The translations under genes were made by a program, and so were the position numbers. The notes under the pieces were generated by a model. That model saw only the letters and a list, made by a program, of their open reading frames with translations, was not told where the DNA came from and searched no databases. Shown piece after piece: positions 31,206 to 42,417 of a DNA stretch of 64,000 nt (position 1 is its first letter; each line of letters starts with the position of its first letter). The DNA is from Macrothele yani (taxonomy: Eukaryota; Arthropoda; Arachnida; Araneae; Macrothelidae), in NCBI GenBank assembly GCA_039090855.1, contig CM077023.1, positions 77,413,127 to 77,477,126 on the forward strand. The letters are read 5' to 3'.

Positions 31206-32298
31206 TCAAGAAGGAAAAAATACCACATTTACATTTTTACAGCTATACAAGATTTTTTCGCTTCCAAAACTCAGCATCATGTGAAACCACCTCGAGCAAC
31301 AATAACGGCCTATACACGGTTTGGCATTTAATGGAAGAGGTTTTGATATCGTCATAGCCTGGCAGGCTGCTTCTATGCGAAACCACAGTTCATTTATGAT
31401 GACTGGTAGTGGCGCTTGACGGGTCTGTCGCTTAGCTCTATGTCCCAAACATGTTCGATCACGAACACATCAGGCGAACGTGCTGGCCAGGAAAGAAGCG
31501 GTATCTACCGTGCATGGAAGAGGTCTTGAGCGTTCCAGACCACATGTGGCCGAGTATTGCCCTGCTGGAATATAGCGTCAGGATAACTCAGAAGAAGGGG
31601 TATCACCTCTGCCTCTAAAACATCACGGATGTATCGCTGGCTACTGAGGGTTCCCTTAATTCATATCAGGAGTGATCGCGAACTGAACACTATGGCGCCC
31701 TAAATCATGACGCTTGGCATTGGGTCGGTACAACGCTGCGAGGTGCCGTTCACCACGATGTCTTCGAACACATATGCAACCATCATGGTGCATCAAGCTA
31801 AATAGTGATTTGTCAGAAAACACGACCTGTTGCCAAACAGCGCACCAATGTCTGTGTTGGAGACCCCATTGCAGTCTGAGGCGTCTGTGGTTAAGGGTCA
31901 AAGGAATGTGCAGTAATGGGCTACTAGAGAACAGTCCTCTGGTAAGCAGATGACATCGAACTGTGTTGGAGGACAAAGCCTGACCTGTGACAGTGCTGCA
32001 CTGCTGCTAACACCGTGGATGTCGCTGTGCAATCGGTCACTGCCATGCACTAGAGGTGTCTGTCATCACGTGCAGTCGTGCGATCTTGCGGTACATTTCC
32101 CGGATTTCTGTACTTCCGGGCCTCATCTGTCCACTGACGCCCCATTCGCATCATTGTACTGGCGTTTCGTTTCGTACGAGTGTTAATTTCGCGGTAGGAA
32201 AATCCAGCTTCTCTCATCCCAACAATCCTTCTTCGTTCAAAGTCCGTCAGGTGTTCATAATGCCATCTTCTGCGGCGACGGGGCATAGTGAGATACAA
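31206..32298 (-). pseudogene. Tc1-like transposase, multiply frameshifted
   Basis: The N-terminus is MPRRRRRWHYEHLTDFERRR with the AGFSYREINTRTKRN helix. After a break come LSSNTVRCHLLTRGLFSSSP and LHIPLTLNHRRLRLQWGLQH. VVFSDKSLFSLMHHDG holds the first Asp. Further down, GNTRPHVVW.AQDLFHAR (near 31540) and SPDVFVIEHVWDI (near 31450) mark the second and third catalytic regions, both altered. Terminal repeats were not identified. Confidence 0.78.
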
Positions 32299-32409
32299 GA
32301 AACACCCTTTCGACTCAACGTCGGCTCTTCACTGATTGCTGCATCTCGTTTGAGCCAGCCCTTTATACCCAATACCGGACAGTTCAGAAGGCGCTGCTCC
32401 GAAACCGCA

Positions 32410-33655
32410 TGCGAATTTTCACATACATTTTAACCATTTGCATGTCCCAACCAGCTGTACATATCCTGTAAGTTTCAAGCTAATACCAGCAGTCCTTCAT
32501 GGTATAGGAATTTTCACAAAGAGCGTATTAATTTCTATCGAAAATTCTCAATGCTATGAATAATTTTACTGTACACAAATACGGACACATCCAGAAGTTC
32601 AAGAAAAAATTAGCAGTAATAATTGATAGTACCGCGAAGATATTTGTAGTATCTTTCAAGAAATGAAGCGACTATGTTAGATTTCCAGGGAGGGAAAACG
32701 CCCCATTTTGCCCTCCCATATGGACGCCTATAGTTATCGTGAAAAATTATTTAGCAGTTAATCTGGCAGTCTTCATAACACAGGAAAGATACGATAAATA
32801 AGAGTGGCTGAAAACCCATTATGATCTTTTATGGTTTCAGAAATGATCCTGGTTAGCGGTTATAGCTTGCAAGAGAGAGATTGGGAAATTTATATCTATC
32901 AAAGACACAGTCACATGACTTCATGTTCTTGATCCCAGGTTGCTAATCTGTCTTCCGTTGGTCACAGGCATACTCTGGAACTTCCAAACAATTGCTACCC
33001 AAATTAATAGAAAGAAGTTTATCGATTTTATATAGAAAGAATTTTATCACACAGTAAACGACGCAACTGTTTTCCCTCACCAAATGAAACAAGTCACTTT
33101 TGTTTGCTCATTCAGCCATTCACGAATTGTAGCCAAAATACATGTTTGTAAATCCTCTTCCTCCAAAAAAAAAAAAAGTAACAGAAATATATAATTGTTG
33201 AAATCGTTTATTGATTAAAAATCCTTGAGTTTTCTTCAAAAGTCAGTTCTAACGAATTACTTGATCTGGGCAAATTGGTGAACACTCTTTCTGAGCAAGA
33301 CAGCAAGTTGCAATTACCTTAGTTCTTTATTTAACAAAGAACTGGCTATCATCTTAATTTTCTTGACAGTTGCAATGTTTCTCAAATACGTTGAGGAAAG
33401 TTCTGGCGATCACTACCTAGAACTTAGAAGATCAGTTTTGGCAAATGCAACTCAGCGTTGCTCATTTTATATCGACTGCACACGGCTATCGATAATTTAA
33501 GTCATCTCGTTACCAGGGGCAGATTGGAAAGACCAAACCAGGCTAGGAAGTTTGGTCTTGAGGTCCACTACAAAACCCCACATACCCACAGCAAACACTT
33601 CATAAATTCCTCCATGAAAAAAGTTCTGTTACATCCTGGATGAAAGAGAACTGTT
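32410..33655. other. No gene recognised
   Basis: AT-rich with an A13 run near 33165. TCCAGGGAGGGAAAACGCCC and GGACGCCTATAG near 32680-32735 faintly resemble a hAT-MITE end but lack a partner. Confidence 0.4.
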
Positions 33656-33661
33656 GAAATA

Positions 33662-35089
33662 CACTGGCGGAAAGTGAAAAAAACACCAAGAAGGAGACGT
33701 CTGATACCAACGAAATTTATACAGCATAATAACGGAATACAGAGGATAACGTGATCAAAACATTATGGCAAAATACAGCTGTATTTGCAGGTAAACTGAA
33801 AAATAATATTTCCATGTAATATGGTTAGTACGAGGTTGAACCGCCATGAACTGCGTCACACTGCGCAATTCTGGCATGGAGTCTGTCGTACAGATGTTGG
33901 ATGTAAGTTTGGCGTATTGAGTTCCAAGCATCCTCAACCCGGACGCGTAAATTAGGGATGGTAGTGGATGGCCGTGGAGACCGGATAAGTCGTTGTCCCA
34001 TAAAATCCCACACGTTCTCAATGGGGGACAAATCCGGTGAACGTGCAGGCCATGGAAGTTGTCTCACACCCTGAAGTGCATGTTGCGTTGCACGTGCCGT
34101 GTGTGGGCGTGCGTTATCTTGCTGGAAAACACCACGATGGGCCGACCTTACAAATGGTACAACAACGGGCTGAATGATGTTGTTGATGTAGGAGGTGCTG
34201 TTTAACGTACCCGGTACAAACACTAGTTGTGTACGGGAGTAACAGCTGATCGCTCCCCACACCAGGAGACCAGGTGTAGGCCCTGTGTGTCGCCACCGGA
34301 TGCAAGAAGGGTGGAGACGCTCCCCTGTGCGTCTGCGAACTCGCATACGGTCATCGGAGGCTCCCAAGCAGAATCTGCTTTCATCGCTGAACACGACAGA
34401 TCGCCATTGTGTTCTCCAGTGCAGACGTTGGCGACACCACTGCAGCCGTTCCTGACGGTGGGCTGGAGTCAGAGGTACACATGCCAGAGGCACACGTGCA
34501 CGTAGTCCTGCATCCAGTAGACGGTTGCGGATTGTTCGCAGTCACCTCAGGGGCAACGGCAGCTCGGATTTGCGTCGCAGTGGATGTTCTGCTTGATGAC
34601 GCCGCTCTTCTTATGCGTCGATCGGTCCGCTCATCAATCCGTCTGTGACTCCCGGTTCCACGTCTTCTCGTGTCGGAATGTCCCTCGGACCATCTACGCC
34701 AAAAATCGTACCACCACCGATAATTCCCGTCCAATTCGCTCCGCAATACGACGATACGACCACTCGGCCTCGCGGAGTCCGACTAGACGACCTCGCTCAA
34801 AGTCCGATAAATGCTTAAATCGTACACGTCTTCCATGTCCAGGCATTGCAGCTTCTTCAGGGTCTTCGCACGTGTCCGTACGCCGACGACTGATTATATT
34901 CACTTCGCCGTACTCCTTAAATACCACCGACGATAATTTGCATATTATGCCATGCTGTGGCGTAAGCGCTCACCGGTTGGTCCCGAAATTAACATCACCC
35001 CTACGTAAACTCGACCCCATTAACATATGTAGATTTCATGATCGTCCGCCAATTCCTTCTTGGTGTTCTTTTTTCACTTTCCGCCACTG
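33662..35089 (-). mobile_element. Tc1-C element
   Basis: The termini CACTGGCGGAAAGTGAAAA and TTTTCACTTTCCGCCACTG pair except at the third base (CACTGG / CAGTGG) and are flanked by TA. The element is 1,428 bp, and its transposase is one of the better preserved in the window. Confidence 0.9.
33825..34846 (-). pseudogene. Tc1-C transposase, two frameshifts, intact catalytic triad
   Basis: Starts MPGHGRRVRFKHLSDFERG at 34846, with helix-turn-helix AEWSYRRIAERIGREL. Frameshifts near 34710 and 34560 lie on either side of the GTGSHRRIDERTDRRIRR linker. From LRTIRNRLLDAGLRARVPL to the end the frame is open for over 230 codons: VVFSDESRFCLGASDDRM (Asp 1), VFQQDNARPHTARAT (Asp 2), SPDLSPIENVWDFM (Glu) and the end HGGSTSY. 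The DD34E triad is complete. The two small indels suggest relatively recent activity. Confidence 0.88.
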
Positions 35090-35091
35090 TA

Positions 35092-35510
35092 TATATTATC
35101 AAATTCAGTCGTGAGCAGATTTTAACAATTTAATGGTGAAAGAATCTTAAAAATCTGCTCATGAATGTAGCATCAAATTACGCTCAAAACTGGGTGTTGT
35201 AGCAAATAATTATTTTCCTTTGGGAATTTTGGTTTTGACAAAATCAGGAGTCTCTTGATACCCCTCAATTTCCATCTAAATCACTATGAAGATCATTCTG
35301 AAAGTTAAAATATGCATACGTCACATAGCAATTTTCGTAAGCAATTGATGTTTTATATTTATTTGGTCACTGATCATTTGCTGCGTATTGGTTGCTCCTC
35401 CTTGAGTAGATATGCCTTTTCTAAATGTACCCATTATTTTGATCAATAAACCAATACTGGTAAATTGTTGTTTCTTTCACGATAAATCTGGGTGGGAAAC
35501 GAATGTCGAA
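35092..35510. other. No gene recognised
   Basis: AAAATCTGCTCATGAATGTA and CGTGAGCAGATTTTAAC near 35110-35165 form an imperfect inverted repeat. Nothing else is recognised. Confidence 0.4.
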
Positions 35511-35603
35511 GTACAGGGTGCGGCAGCGTTGATAGCGTATTAATAAAATCGCACGGTAAGCGAACAAATATTTTTTTATTTAGTACTCTCTATGTCAAAT
35601 AGT

Positions 35604-36368
35604 TTTGCTGATGACGTAGTCATTTTTGCAACTACCCCATCAGAGCTGCAGAGTATGATCCAGGAACTTGCGGACAAGAGTAAAGAAGTGGGATTAAAAA
35701 TGAACTTTCAGAAGACAAAAGTGATGTTCAATGCTTTTACAAGAAATGAAGATTTATCGATTGATGGAGAAAAGCTGGAGATAACAGACACGTACGTTTA
35801 TCTTGGACAGCAGATATCAAGTGAGGGTCACATTGATGAAGAAATTAATCGGCGTACAAAACTTGCCTGGAGAGCTTTTGGAAGAAACAGCATAATTTTC
35901 AAGAGCAATATGCCATTATGTCTTAAAAGAAAAGTGTTTGATCAATGCATCCTTCCAGTGCTTACGTATGGTGCAGAGACGTGGACCTTAACTAAAAGAG
36001 ACATACAAAGGCTGCAGACAACTCAAAGAAGCATGGAGAGGTGCATGCTTGGTGTAACCAGGAGAGATAAGAAGAGGAACTCGTGGATCCGAAAAATGAC
36101 AAGAGTGGAAGACATCATGATCAGAGTTAAATCCCTGAAATGGCAATGGGCTGGACATACTGCCAGAAGGACAGATCATCGATGGACAACCGAAATTTTA
36201 GATTGGATTCCAAGGGACAGGAAAAGACCCAGAAGAAGACCACATGGGAGATGGGTGGATGAAATTCGAAAGTATGCAGGGGTGACATGGAGGAGACTGG
36301 CACAAGACAGACCGTTGTGGAGGAAACTTGGGGAGACCTTCGTCCAGCAGTGGATTGATAATGGTTGA
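35604..36368 (+). pseudogene. RTE-like reverse transcriptase, C-terminal 254 codons
   Basis: Opens with FADDVVIFATTPSELQ, the catalytic Asp pair of the RT active site. VGLKMNFQKTKVMFN, the YLGQQISSEGHIDEEINRR segment, YGAETWTLTKRDIQRLQ and the basic tail RKRPRRRPHGRWVDEIRK follow, and it stops after WIDNG. There is no frameshift or stop, so the insertion is young. The first ATG in this frame belongs to the mariner flank, not to the LINE. The endonuclease and most of the RT are absent. Confidence 0.9.
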
Positions 36369-36390
36369 CAATGATGATGATGATGATGAT
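35604..36390 (+). mobile_element. RTE-like LINE, 5'-truncated
   Basis: Flanked by ATGTCAAATAGT (35592-35603) and the same sequence at 36389-36400, which overlaps the ATG-repeat tail. It ends in (ATG)n rather than poly(A), as RTE elements often do. Truncation begins exactly at the reverse-transcriptase FADD box. Confidence 0.9.
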
Positions 36391-36491
36391 GTCAAATAGT
36401 AGTTACAAGAATGCCATTGATCAGTCAATGTTTGAATATGACCCCTGTCAAATAGTAGTTACAAGAATGCCATTGATCAGTCAATGTTTGA
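36391..36491. repeat. 56-bp local duplication in the mariner segment
   Basis: GTCAAATAGTAGTTACAAGA and the following bases to GTTTGA occur at 36391-36436 and 36447-36491, a 56-bp period. This segment lies between the two LINE insertions. The duplication could be slippage or a by-product of the RTE insertion. Confidence 0.8.
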
Positions 36492-36658
36492 TTGGTTGGT
36501 TGGTTGGTTGATGGAGTTTAATGGCGCAAGGGCCATGGTTGGCCAAAGAGCGCCAAACAAAGAACATCAAAACAAAACAAAATCAATAAAAAACGTACAC
36601 AAGGGTAAAAACAGGCTGATGTGGTAAAAATGAAACATGATAGTGAACAAGTTAAAAT

Positions 36659-39600
36659 CTAGATAAGTTTAAAAAAGTCAATTTCTTGTAAAAACGAAAA
36701 CACTGCTCTCGTGTCGCAGGCTTCGCCAATGATAGTTTGCAGCGTAGCTGCTCCTTCGTCCAACAGATGAGAGTGAAAATGACGAAAACGATGAGTACAA
36801 AACCGAACACAAGTACACAAAACATGAAGGACAGTGAGACGACAGTTGCACGCCTCACACACCGGGACACTCTCGCCACACAGCAAAAAGCGGTGAGTAA
36901 AACGACAGTGCCCAATGCGGAGACGTGCAAGAACAACTTCTTCACGACGGTTCTTCCGCAAACTAGACTTCCATAGTCCGATCTGTGGTTTGAGAGAATG
37001 CAGCTTATTGCTGCTCTGCTGAGACCACAGGGACTGCCACTCGTCCAGGAGAAATGTCCGGATCAAAGGTCTAAAATCACGGAAAGACAGTGGCAGCCGA
37101 GCTGGCGACATGGAGGAAACAGACCTGGCAGAAAGATCTGCCAGCTCGTTACCCCGGATCCCAACATGGCCAGGAACCCAACAGAATCGGACCAGGAATC
37201 CAGCACCTTCCAAAGTTCCAAGAAGACGACGGACATCACGGATGACAGGTGAGTCCGTGTCCTCTGGAGAAGATAAAACTTGGATGACGGACTGGGAATC
37301 GGAGCAAATCAAAGCGCGACGATGAGATCTAGACTGTATGTGACACAAAGCGAGGTGTACCGCACGCATCTCTGCCGAAAAGACGGTGAATTCAGGCGGA
37401 AGCCTCTCAGCATGGGAAGCATCGCCACACACGAATGCGGATCCAACAACCTCACCGGATTTCGACCCGTCAGTAAATACAGGCACGAAATCCGGGAAGA
37501 GAGACTGTATCTCGGCAAAGAGCTGCTGGTACACCAGAGCAGGAGTGGAAGACTTTGGCCACACACAAAGGGAAAGGTCAGCCGTTGCTTGAACCGGCTG
37601 CCAAGGCGGTTCATTGTAGAACCGGGTCAAACCGATCCTTGACCAGTCTAGACCAGCATCGCGCACCAAGGTCGACAACCGAATCCCAAACGTCGGAACA
37701 CAGGAAGGCCGGTGTGAGAATAGGCGGACACATTGTGGTTGGAAAATGGAACCATGCAGTGGATGATCAGGAAGAGACTTCAACTTGGTGAAGAATTGAA
37801 GAGACAGCTGCTTACGTCGGATGCACAACGGCGGTTCATGGGCCTCGACATACAGGCTATGCACGGGAGAGGTACGAAAAGCACCAGTGCATAGCCGCAG
37901 AGCTTGGTGATGGACAGGATCCAGAGGCCGCTACACGGAAGGACGTGCTGAACCGTACGTTATGCAACCGAAGTCTAACTTTGACCGAATCAGAGAATGG
38001 TAAATGCGAAGCATTGAGCACCTGTCAGCCCCCCAAGATGTTCGAGAGAGGACCTTCAGGATACTCAAGGACTTCGTGCACTTCACCTTTAAAGACTGGA
38101 TGTGAGGTCGGAAGGTGAGTGCTCGGTCAAATGTTAGCCCAAGGAACTTGACTTCTGACACCACAGGGATGGTAGAACACCCCAGACGGGGGCTGGGGTC
38201 AGGGTGAAGGCCCCGTTTGCGGCAAAAATGCACGCAAACGGTCTTCTGGGTCGAGAAGCCAAATCCATTGAGGGAGGCCCAGGTAGAGATCTTATTAATG
38301 GCCGTCTGCAGCTGCCGCTCAATAGTGCGCATGTTGACAGATGCGCAAGAGATCTGCAGATCATCCACGTACATGGTGCCACGGACCGTCGGAGGAAGTA
38401 GGGTGAAAAGATGATTAACACGAAGGATGAACAATGTCACAGAAAGAATGGAGCCTTGAGGGACACCCTGCTCTTGTGGGTATAACGCAGAAAGGGTCGA
38501 CCCGACGCGCACACGGAAACTCCGGTCCTGGAGAAATCCGGCGATGAAAGATGGTAGGTTTCCCCGCAATCCGCACTCGTGCAGATCACGGAGAATGCCG
38601 TATCTCCAGGTGCGGTCATACGCTTTCTCCATGTCGAAGAACACGGAGACCATGTGCTGACGCCGGACAAACGCCTCTCTGACAGATGTCTCAAGGCGTA
38701 GATGATGATCTGAGGTGGAACGGAATTTCCGAAATCCACTCTGATGAGGTGAAAGAATGTGACGTGATTCCAAATAAAAAACTAAACGAAAATTGATGAT
38801 GCGCTCTAGAACTTTGCAGAGGCAGCTCGTCATAGCAATTGGTCGGTAGTTCAACGGGTTAGCGGGATCTTTACCAGGTTTGAGAACAGGAACGACAATG
38901 GCAGTGCGCCAAGATTCGGGAAAGTCACGCTCGTGCCAGACCCTGTTAAACAGGACCAGCAGACATTCAAGAGAGGACGGAGAAAGGTGCTTCAGCAGTT
39001 CATAATGGATGTTATCCGGTCCGACAGATGTTCGGTCGGACCGATTCAGGGCAATCTTCAGTTCGACGGCAGTCAGCGGGCTGTTATAATCGGCAGCGGA
39101 AAGCGGTCCAAAGGAAACCTTGGACCGTTCAAGCCGCGGCTGTACCCGCCGGAACGAAGCAGCGTAATTGCGGCTGCTGGACACCGAAGAAAATGCGGCG
39201 CCCAGACAGTCAGCAATACCCTGAGCGTCAGCAACCGTTCCTCCACCACTCTCAAGAATGTAGATTTCCCCAGAAGGGTACTTACCCCGAATCTTGCGGA
39301 TCCTGTCCCAAACGATCTTAGAGCTGGTAGTAGTGTTAATCCCGGATATGTATCGTATCCAAGATTCCCGTTGGCTACGACGACGTACCAAACGCGCGTA
39401 AGATTTGGCTCTCTTGAAAGCAAGTAGGTTCGCGTCGGTGGGGTACCGACGAAACCTACCCCAAGCCCGATGTTGGGCCTGACGAGCTGCCTTGCAAGTG
39501 GAATTCCACCAAGGTCGCGGACAACGTGGAAGGTTAGTCGAAGACTTAGGGATGGTAAAGTCTGCCGCTTGCACAATACAATCCGTTACCGCCGCAACAG

Positions 39601-40372
39601 CTTCATCGATCGTACCCGAGGTCACCACGACTGGAGTAATGATCGCTGAAGCCGTGAATGAGTCCCACTTGGCTCGATCGATAGCCCATCTAGCAGGGCG
39701 AGTAGGATGACGGTACCCGTCACCTGCTAGACGGAGAAAGATGGGAAAATGATCACTGCCAAGGGGATCATCAGACACGCTCCAGGACCAGTCAGGATAT
39801 AACGATGGCGAACTCAAGGACAGATCAATAGCTGAGTACGAGCGGGTGGGCTCATGAAAGTAAGTGACTGCCCCGGTGTTGTGGAGACAGAGGGACGTGT
39901 TGGAGGGAAGGGACTCAACAACACGGCCCCTGGAGTCACGAGTGGGAGAACCCCACAACGGATTGTGTGCATTGAAATCTCCTAAGATGAAGAAAGGAGG
40001 CGGCAGCTGGTCAACTAAATCTTCCAGAACCGAAAGGCTTACAGCTTCATTTGGTGGTATGTACATGGAACACACCATGAACAGTGTGTGCACAGATAGT
40101 CTCACTGCCACTGCCTGCAAAGTCGTCCGAAGGGCAACTGCAGTGACAGGAACACCATGAGGAACAACGACGGCCACTCCTCCGCAGGCGATAACGCCGT
40201 CCTGGTGATCATTGCGGAAAAGTGAATGTCTCCGCAGCGAAGGAGTGTCCGTCGTGCGAAGCTTTGTCTCCTGGAGACAAACGCACACAGGTGTGTGCGA
40301 AGACAGTAAACCTTTCAAATCATCAATGTGTGATCGCAGACCTCGGCAATTCCACTGAATGAGTGTGGCCAT
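36659..40372 (-). CDS. I-like LINE ORF2 (APE endonuclease, RT, RNase H), one in-frame stop
   Basis: A 1,238-codon frame including its end codon. Residues 1-215 are the AP-like endonuclease: IQWNCRGL near 5, LQETKL near 33, ILGDFNAHNPLWGS and SAIDLSL further on, and GSDHFPI near 207. The reverse transcriptase follows: NPLNYRPIAMTS, FFDMEKAYDRTW, QGVPQGSILS and the catalytic MYVDDLQI (YVDD at 668-671). Codon 814 is TAG (37931-37933), directly after GSARPSV; the same frame continues without any shift. RNase H lies near 965-1090: FTDGSKSG, SAEMRAVHL, CSDSQSV and GNELADLSA give the D-E-D-D set. A CCHC-like C-rich motif ends it (CEACNCRLTVLHVLCTC). It nicks target DNA and primes reverse transcription there. 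The TAG would truncate the product before RNase H. Confidence 0.93.
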
Positions 40373-40410
40373 AATGAAAAATGAAATGAAACAATGAAAA
40401 AGACAGACGA

Positions 40411-41661
40411 CTAGAACGTCTCACTGTCGTCCATCACCTCCAATCCATCCGCAGTGTCTGGAGGTAACACAGGGCTGTGTTTACCCCCTGTGTTGAGAGG
40501 TGTTTTCTGCTTGCTCTGTTTCGGGGAGGATGAACATGGTTTTACCTTATCCGGCTTCTTCTTACCAGTGCCCTGGACCTGGGTCCCTGTGATGGCCGTA
40601 GATGGTTTCGGCATAGAGGGAGGTTTAGGCGACGATGTTGATGTCGCCTTGGATGCAATGCGGCGAGACTTCAGTGCTTCCAGACCAGCAGCGACGATGT
40701 CCTCAAAATCATAAGGACACCGCGCTGGGATGGTCACCTCAGTCTGGACCGCCACTGAAGCCTTCTGCACCACAACTGAAGCATAGGACCGCCGGCCTGG
40801 TTGTAAAGGGGCGATCCGCCGTCGAGCCTCGGGATATGAGAGATGCTCAGTTGTCTTCAGGCGTTGGATTGCCTCTTCCTCTATCCACTTTGGACACTGC
40901 TTAGAAGAAGCAGGATGAGTCCCTTCGCAGTTGACACAACGATCAGACTCTGCAGAGCAATCCGCCAAAGAGTATTCTGTGGAACCACAGCGGCCACACT
41001 TTGCAACATTACGGCAAGACTGCTGGGAGTGACCGTAATGCTGGCACCTGAAACAACGCAAGGGGTTCGGGACGTACGGTCGTACATCAAGCCGTAAATA
41101 ACCTGCCTTGATGGAAGTAGGCAGGTTTGGGGAGTCAAACGTTAGGATGATGTTACGGGAGGGAATAGATTTCCCATCCCGCCTAAAAAGAATCCGCCGA
41201 ACCCCAATGACATGCTGTTCACCAAGTTCCTCCAGCAATTCCTCATCGCTGCATTCAAGCAGGTCGCGGGAGTTGACTACACCGCGAGAGGAATTGAGAT
41301 AACCGTGTGGAGAAACCTGAACAGGAACGCTAAGCAAAACGGTCGTTTCCAGCAAGGTGGCACTGTGGCGTGGAGTAGAAGTTTCCACGAGAAGATCCCC
41401 GGAAGGGAGCTTCTTCACACTCTTTGGAGAGCCAGCAACGGCTTGCAGAGCCTTGTTGATCCAGAAAGGACTCTTGGTACTGAGTGACTGTGAAGAGTCA
41501 CCAGATTTGATCAACAGAAACAGAGCATTGCATGTAGATGTGACAAGTTTCTTTGTGGAGGAAGGTGTACTGTCCTCCACGGGGCGCTTTAAATTGTTAG
41601 CATGGGAAACACTTTGGTCTTCCATGAAGAATTGAAAAGATTCGTCCGCCGACCTCCCCAC
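40411..41661 (-). CDS. I-like LINE ORF1, gag-like nucleic-acid-binding protein
   Basis: 416 residues, intact from MGRSADESFQFFMEDQSVSH to the stop 38 bases before ORF2. The central region (about residues 90-190) has the RRILFRRDGKSIPSRNIILT block typical of arthropod LINE gags. Three zinc-knuckle motifs follow near 210-260: CFRCQHYGHSQQSC, CGRCGSTEYSLADC (His replaced by Tyr) and CVNCEGTHPASSKQC. The C-terminus is Lys/Pro/Ser rich. It should coat the LINE RNA in ribonucleoprotein particles. Confidence 0.92.
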   Translation of the reverse strand: MGRSADESFQFFMEDQSVSHANNLKRPVEDSTPSSTKKLVTSTCNALFLLIKSGDSSQSLSTKSPFWINKALQAVAGSPKSVKKLPSGDLLVETSTPRHSATLLETTVLLSVPVQVSPHGYLNSSRGVVNSRDLLECSDEELLEELGEQHVIGVRRILFRRDGKSIPSRNIILTFDSPNLPTSIKAGYLRLDVRPYVPNPLRCFRCQHYGHSQQSCRNVAKCGRCGSTEYSLADCSAESDRCVNCEGTHPASSKQCPKWIEEEAIQRLKTTEHLSYPEARRRIAPLQPGRRSYASVVVQKASVAVQTEVTIPARCPYDFEDIVAAGLEALKSRRIASKATSTSSPKPPSMPKPSTAITGTQVQGTGKKKPDKVKPCSSSPKQSKQKTPLNTGGKHSPVLPPDTADGLEVMDDSETF

Positions 41662-42416
41662 CCACTACCGAGCGCAACGAGGGAGAGCCGGAGGTCCGCA
41701 AGCCCAAGAGGACGCAGGACACGGCTCTAGGGATAGTCAGCGGATATAGCAAGTTGGTAGGGCAGACACACGCTCAGCGTGCACCCAGACCTTCCTGTGC
41801 CCGGAGAACACCCCTTTGGCATGCCCACCCTACCCCCCAACTCACCCAGCCGAACAGAACGACAAGCCGCTAGAAGTCTGGACGCAACTCGGCCACAGAC
41901 TTCCTGACCAGGAGTGGGTTAGCTCCCAGCCACCCGTTTAGGGTGAAGCAGAGGGCAAAGAGGAGTGTTGGCATCTGGAGACACTACAACCCGGCCCCCA
42001 AATACCTCAGCCTCCAGCATCCTCATTTCCACCTGTACGGGTCACCGCACACGGCAAACATGCAGGCAGGTCTAAGCTAACCAGCTCCGGAAAAACAGAA
42101 AATGTAACATAAAAGAGAAAAGACAGGGAAGAGAACGAGGAACAAAACCCGGAGCTGGCGCCTCATCACAACCTCAGCAGCCTACAACTGAGGCGGGTAC
42201 ATGTCAATAAATAAACGAAAGACTAAAAAGCAAAATGATAAGAGAAAATCGGCTCGGGCCGTGGGGACGCCATCCCCCATCAGCTGGATGAACAGCTGTC
42301 CCTTCGGTGATGTTATCGTTCATGAGGAAACGAAAAGAACTCCGTCACAAGGTGAGCTCGGGCAGTGGGGGCGCCGCTCCCCAAATAACTGGAAAACCAG
42401 TTATCCCCGTGCGGGG
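41662..42416 (-). promoter_or_regulatory. 5' leader of the I-like LINE, with repeated monomers
   Basis: I-group LINEs carry an internal promoter here by family knowledge. Two related modules, GGGGAGCGGCGCCCCC...GCCCGAGC at the 5' end (about 42357-42416) and GGGGGATGGCGTCCCC...GCCCGAGC (about 42251-42300), show a tandem unit of roughly 115 bp. AACTGGTTTTCCAGTT in the first is a hairpin. Promoter function is not shown by the sequence. Confidence 0.5.
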
Positions 42417-42417
42417 G

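Larger units (their letters stand above)
36492..42416 (-). mobile_element. I-like LINE, full length, 5.9 kb
   Basis: Bounded by a 12-bp target duplication, GTCAATGTTTGA (36480-36491 and 42417-42428). The 3' end (left) finishes in a (CCAA)n repeat after GCGCCATTAAACTCCATCAA. It holds a ~755-bp 5' leader, ORF1 (gag) and ORF2 (endonuclease, reverse transcriptase, RNase H). The RNase H domain and the CCHC gag place it in the I group rather than Jockey; the clade name is inference. It looks recent: only one stop breaks ORF2. Confidence 0.93.

Noticed and set aside
36659..37864. A separate 401-codon gene for RNase H
   Set aside because: It is in the same frame as the upstream RT, separated only by one TAG, and fits the C-terminus of the LINE ORF2.
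37000..41635. Long plus-strand open frames across the LINE
   Set aside because: They are antisense shadows of the ORF1 and ORF2 codon pattern, with no motifs of their own.
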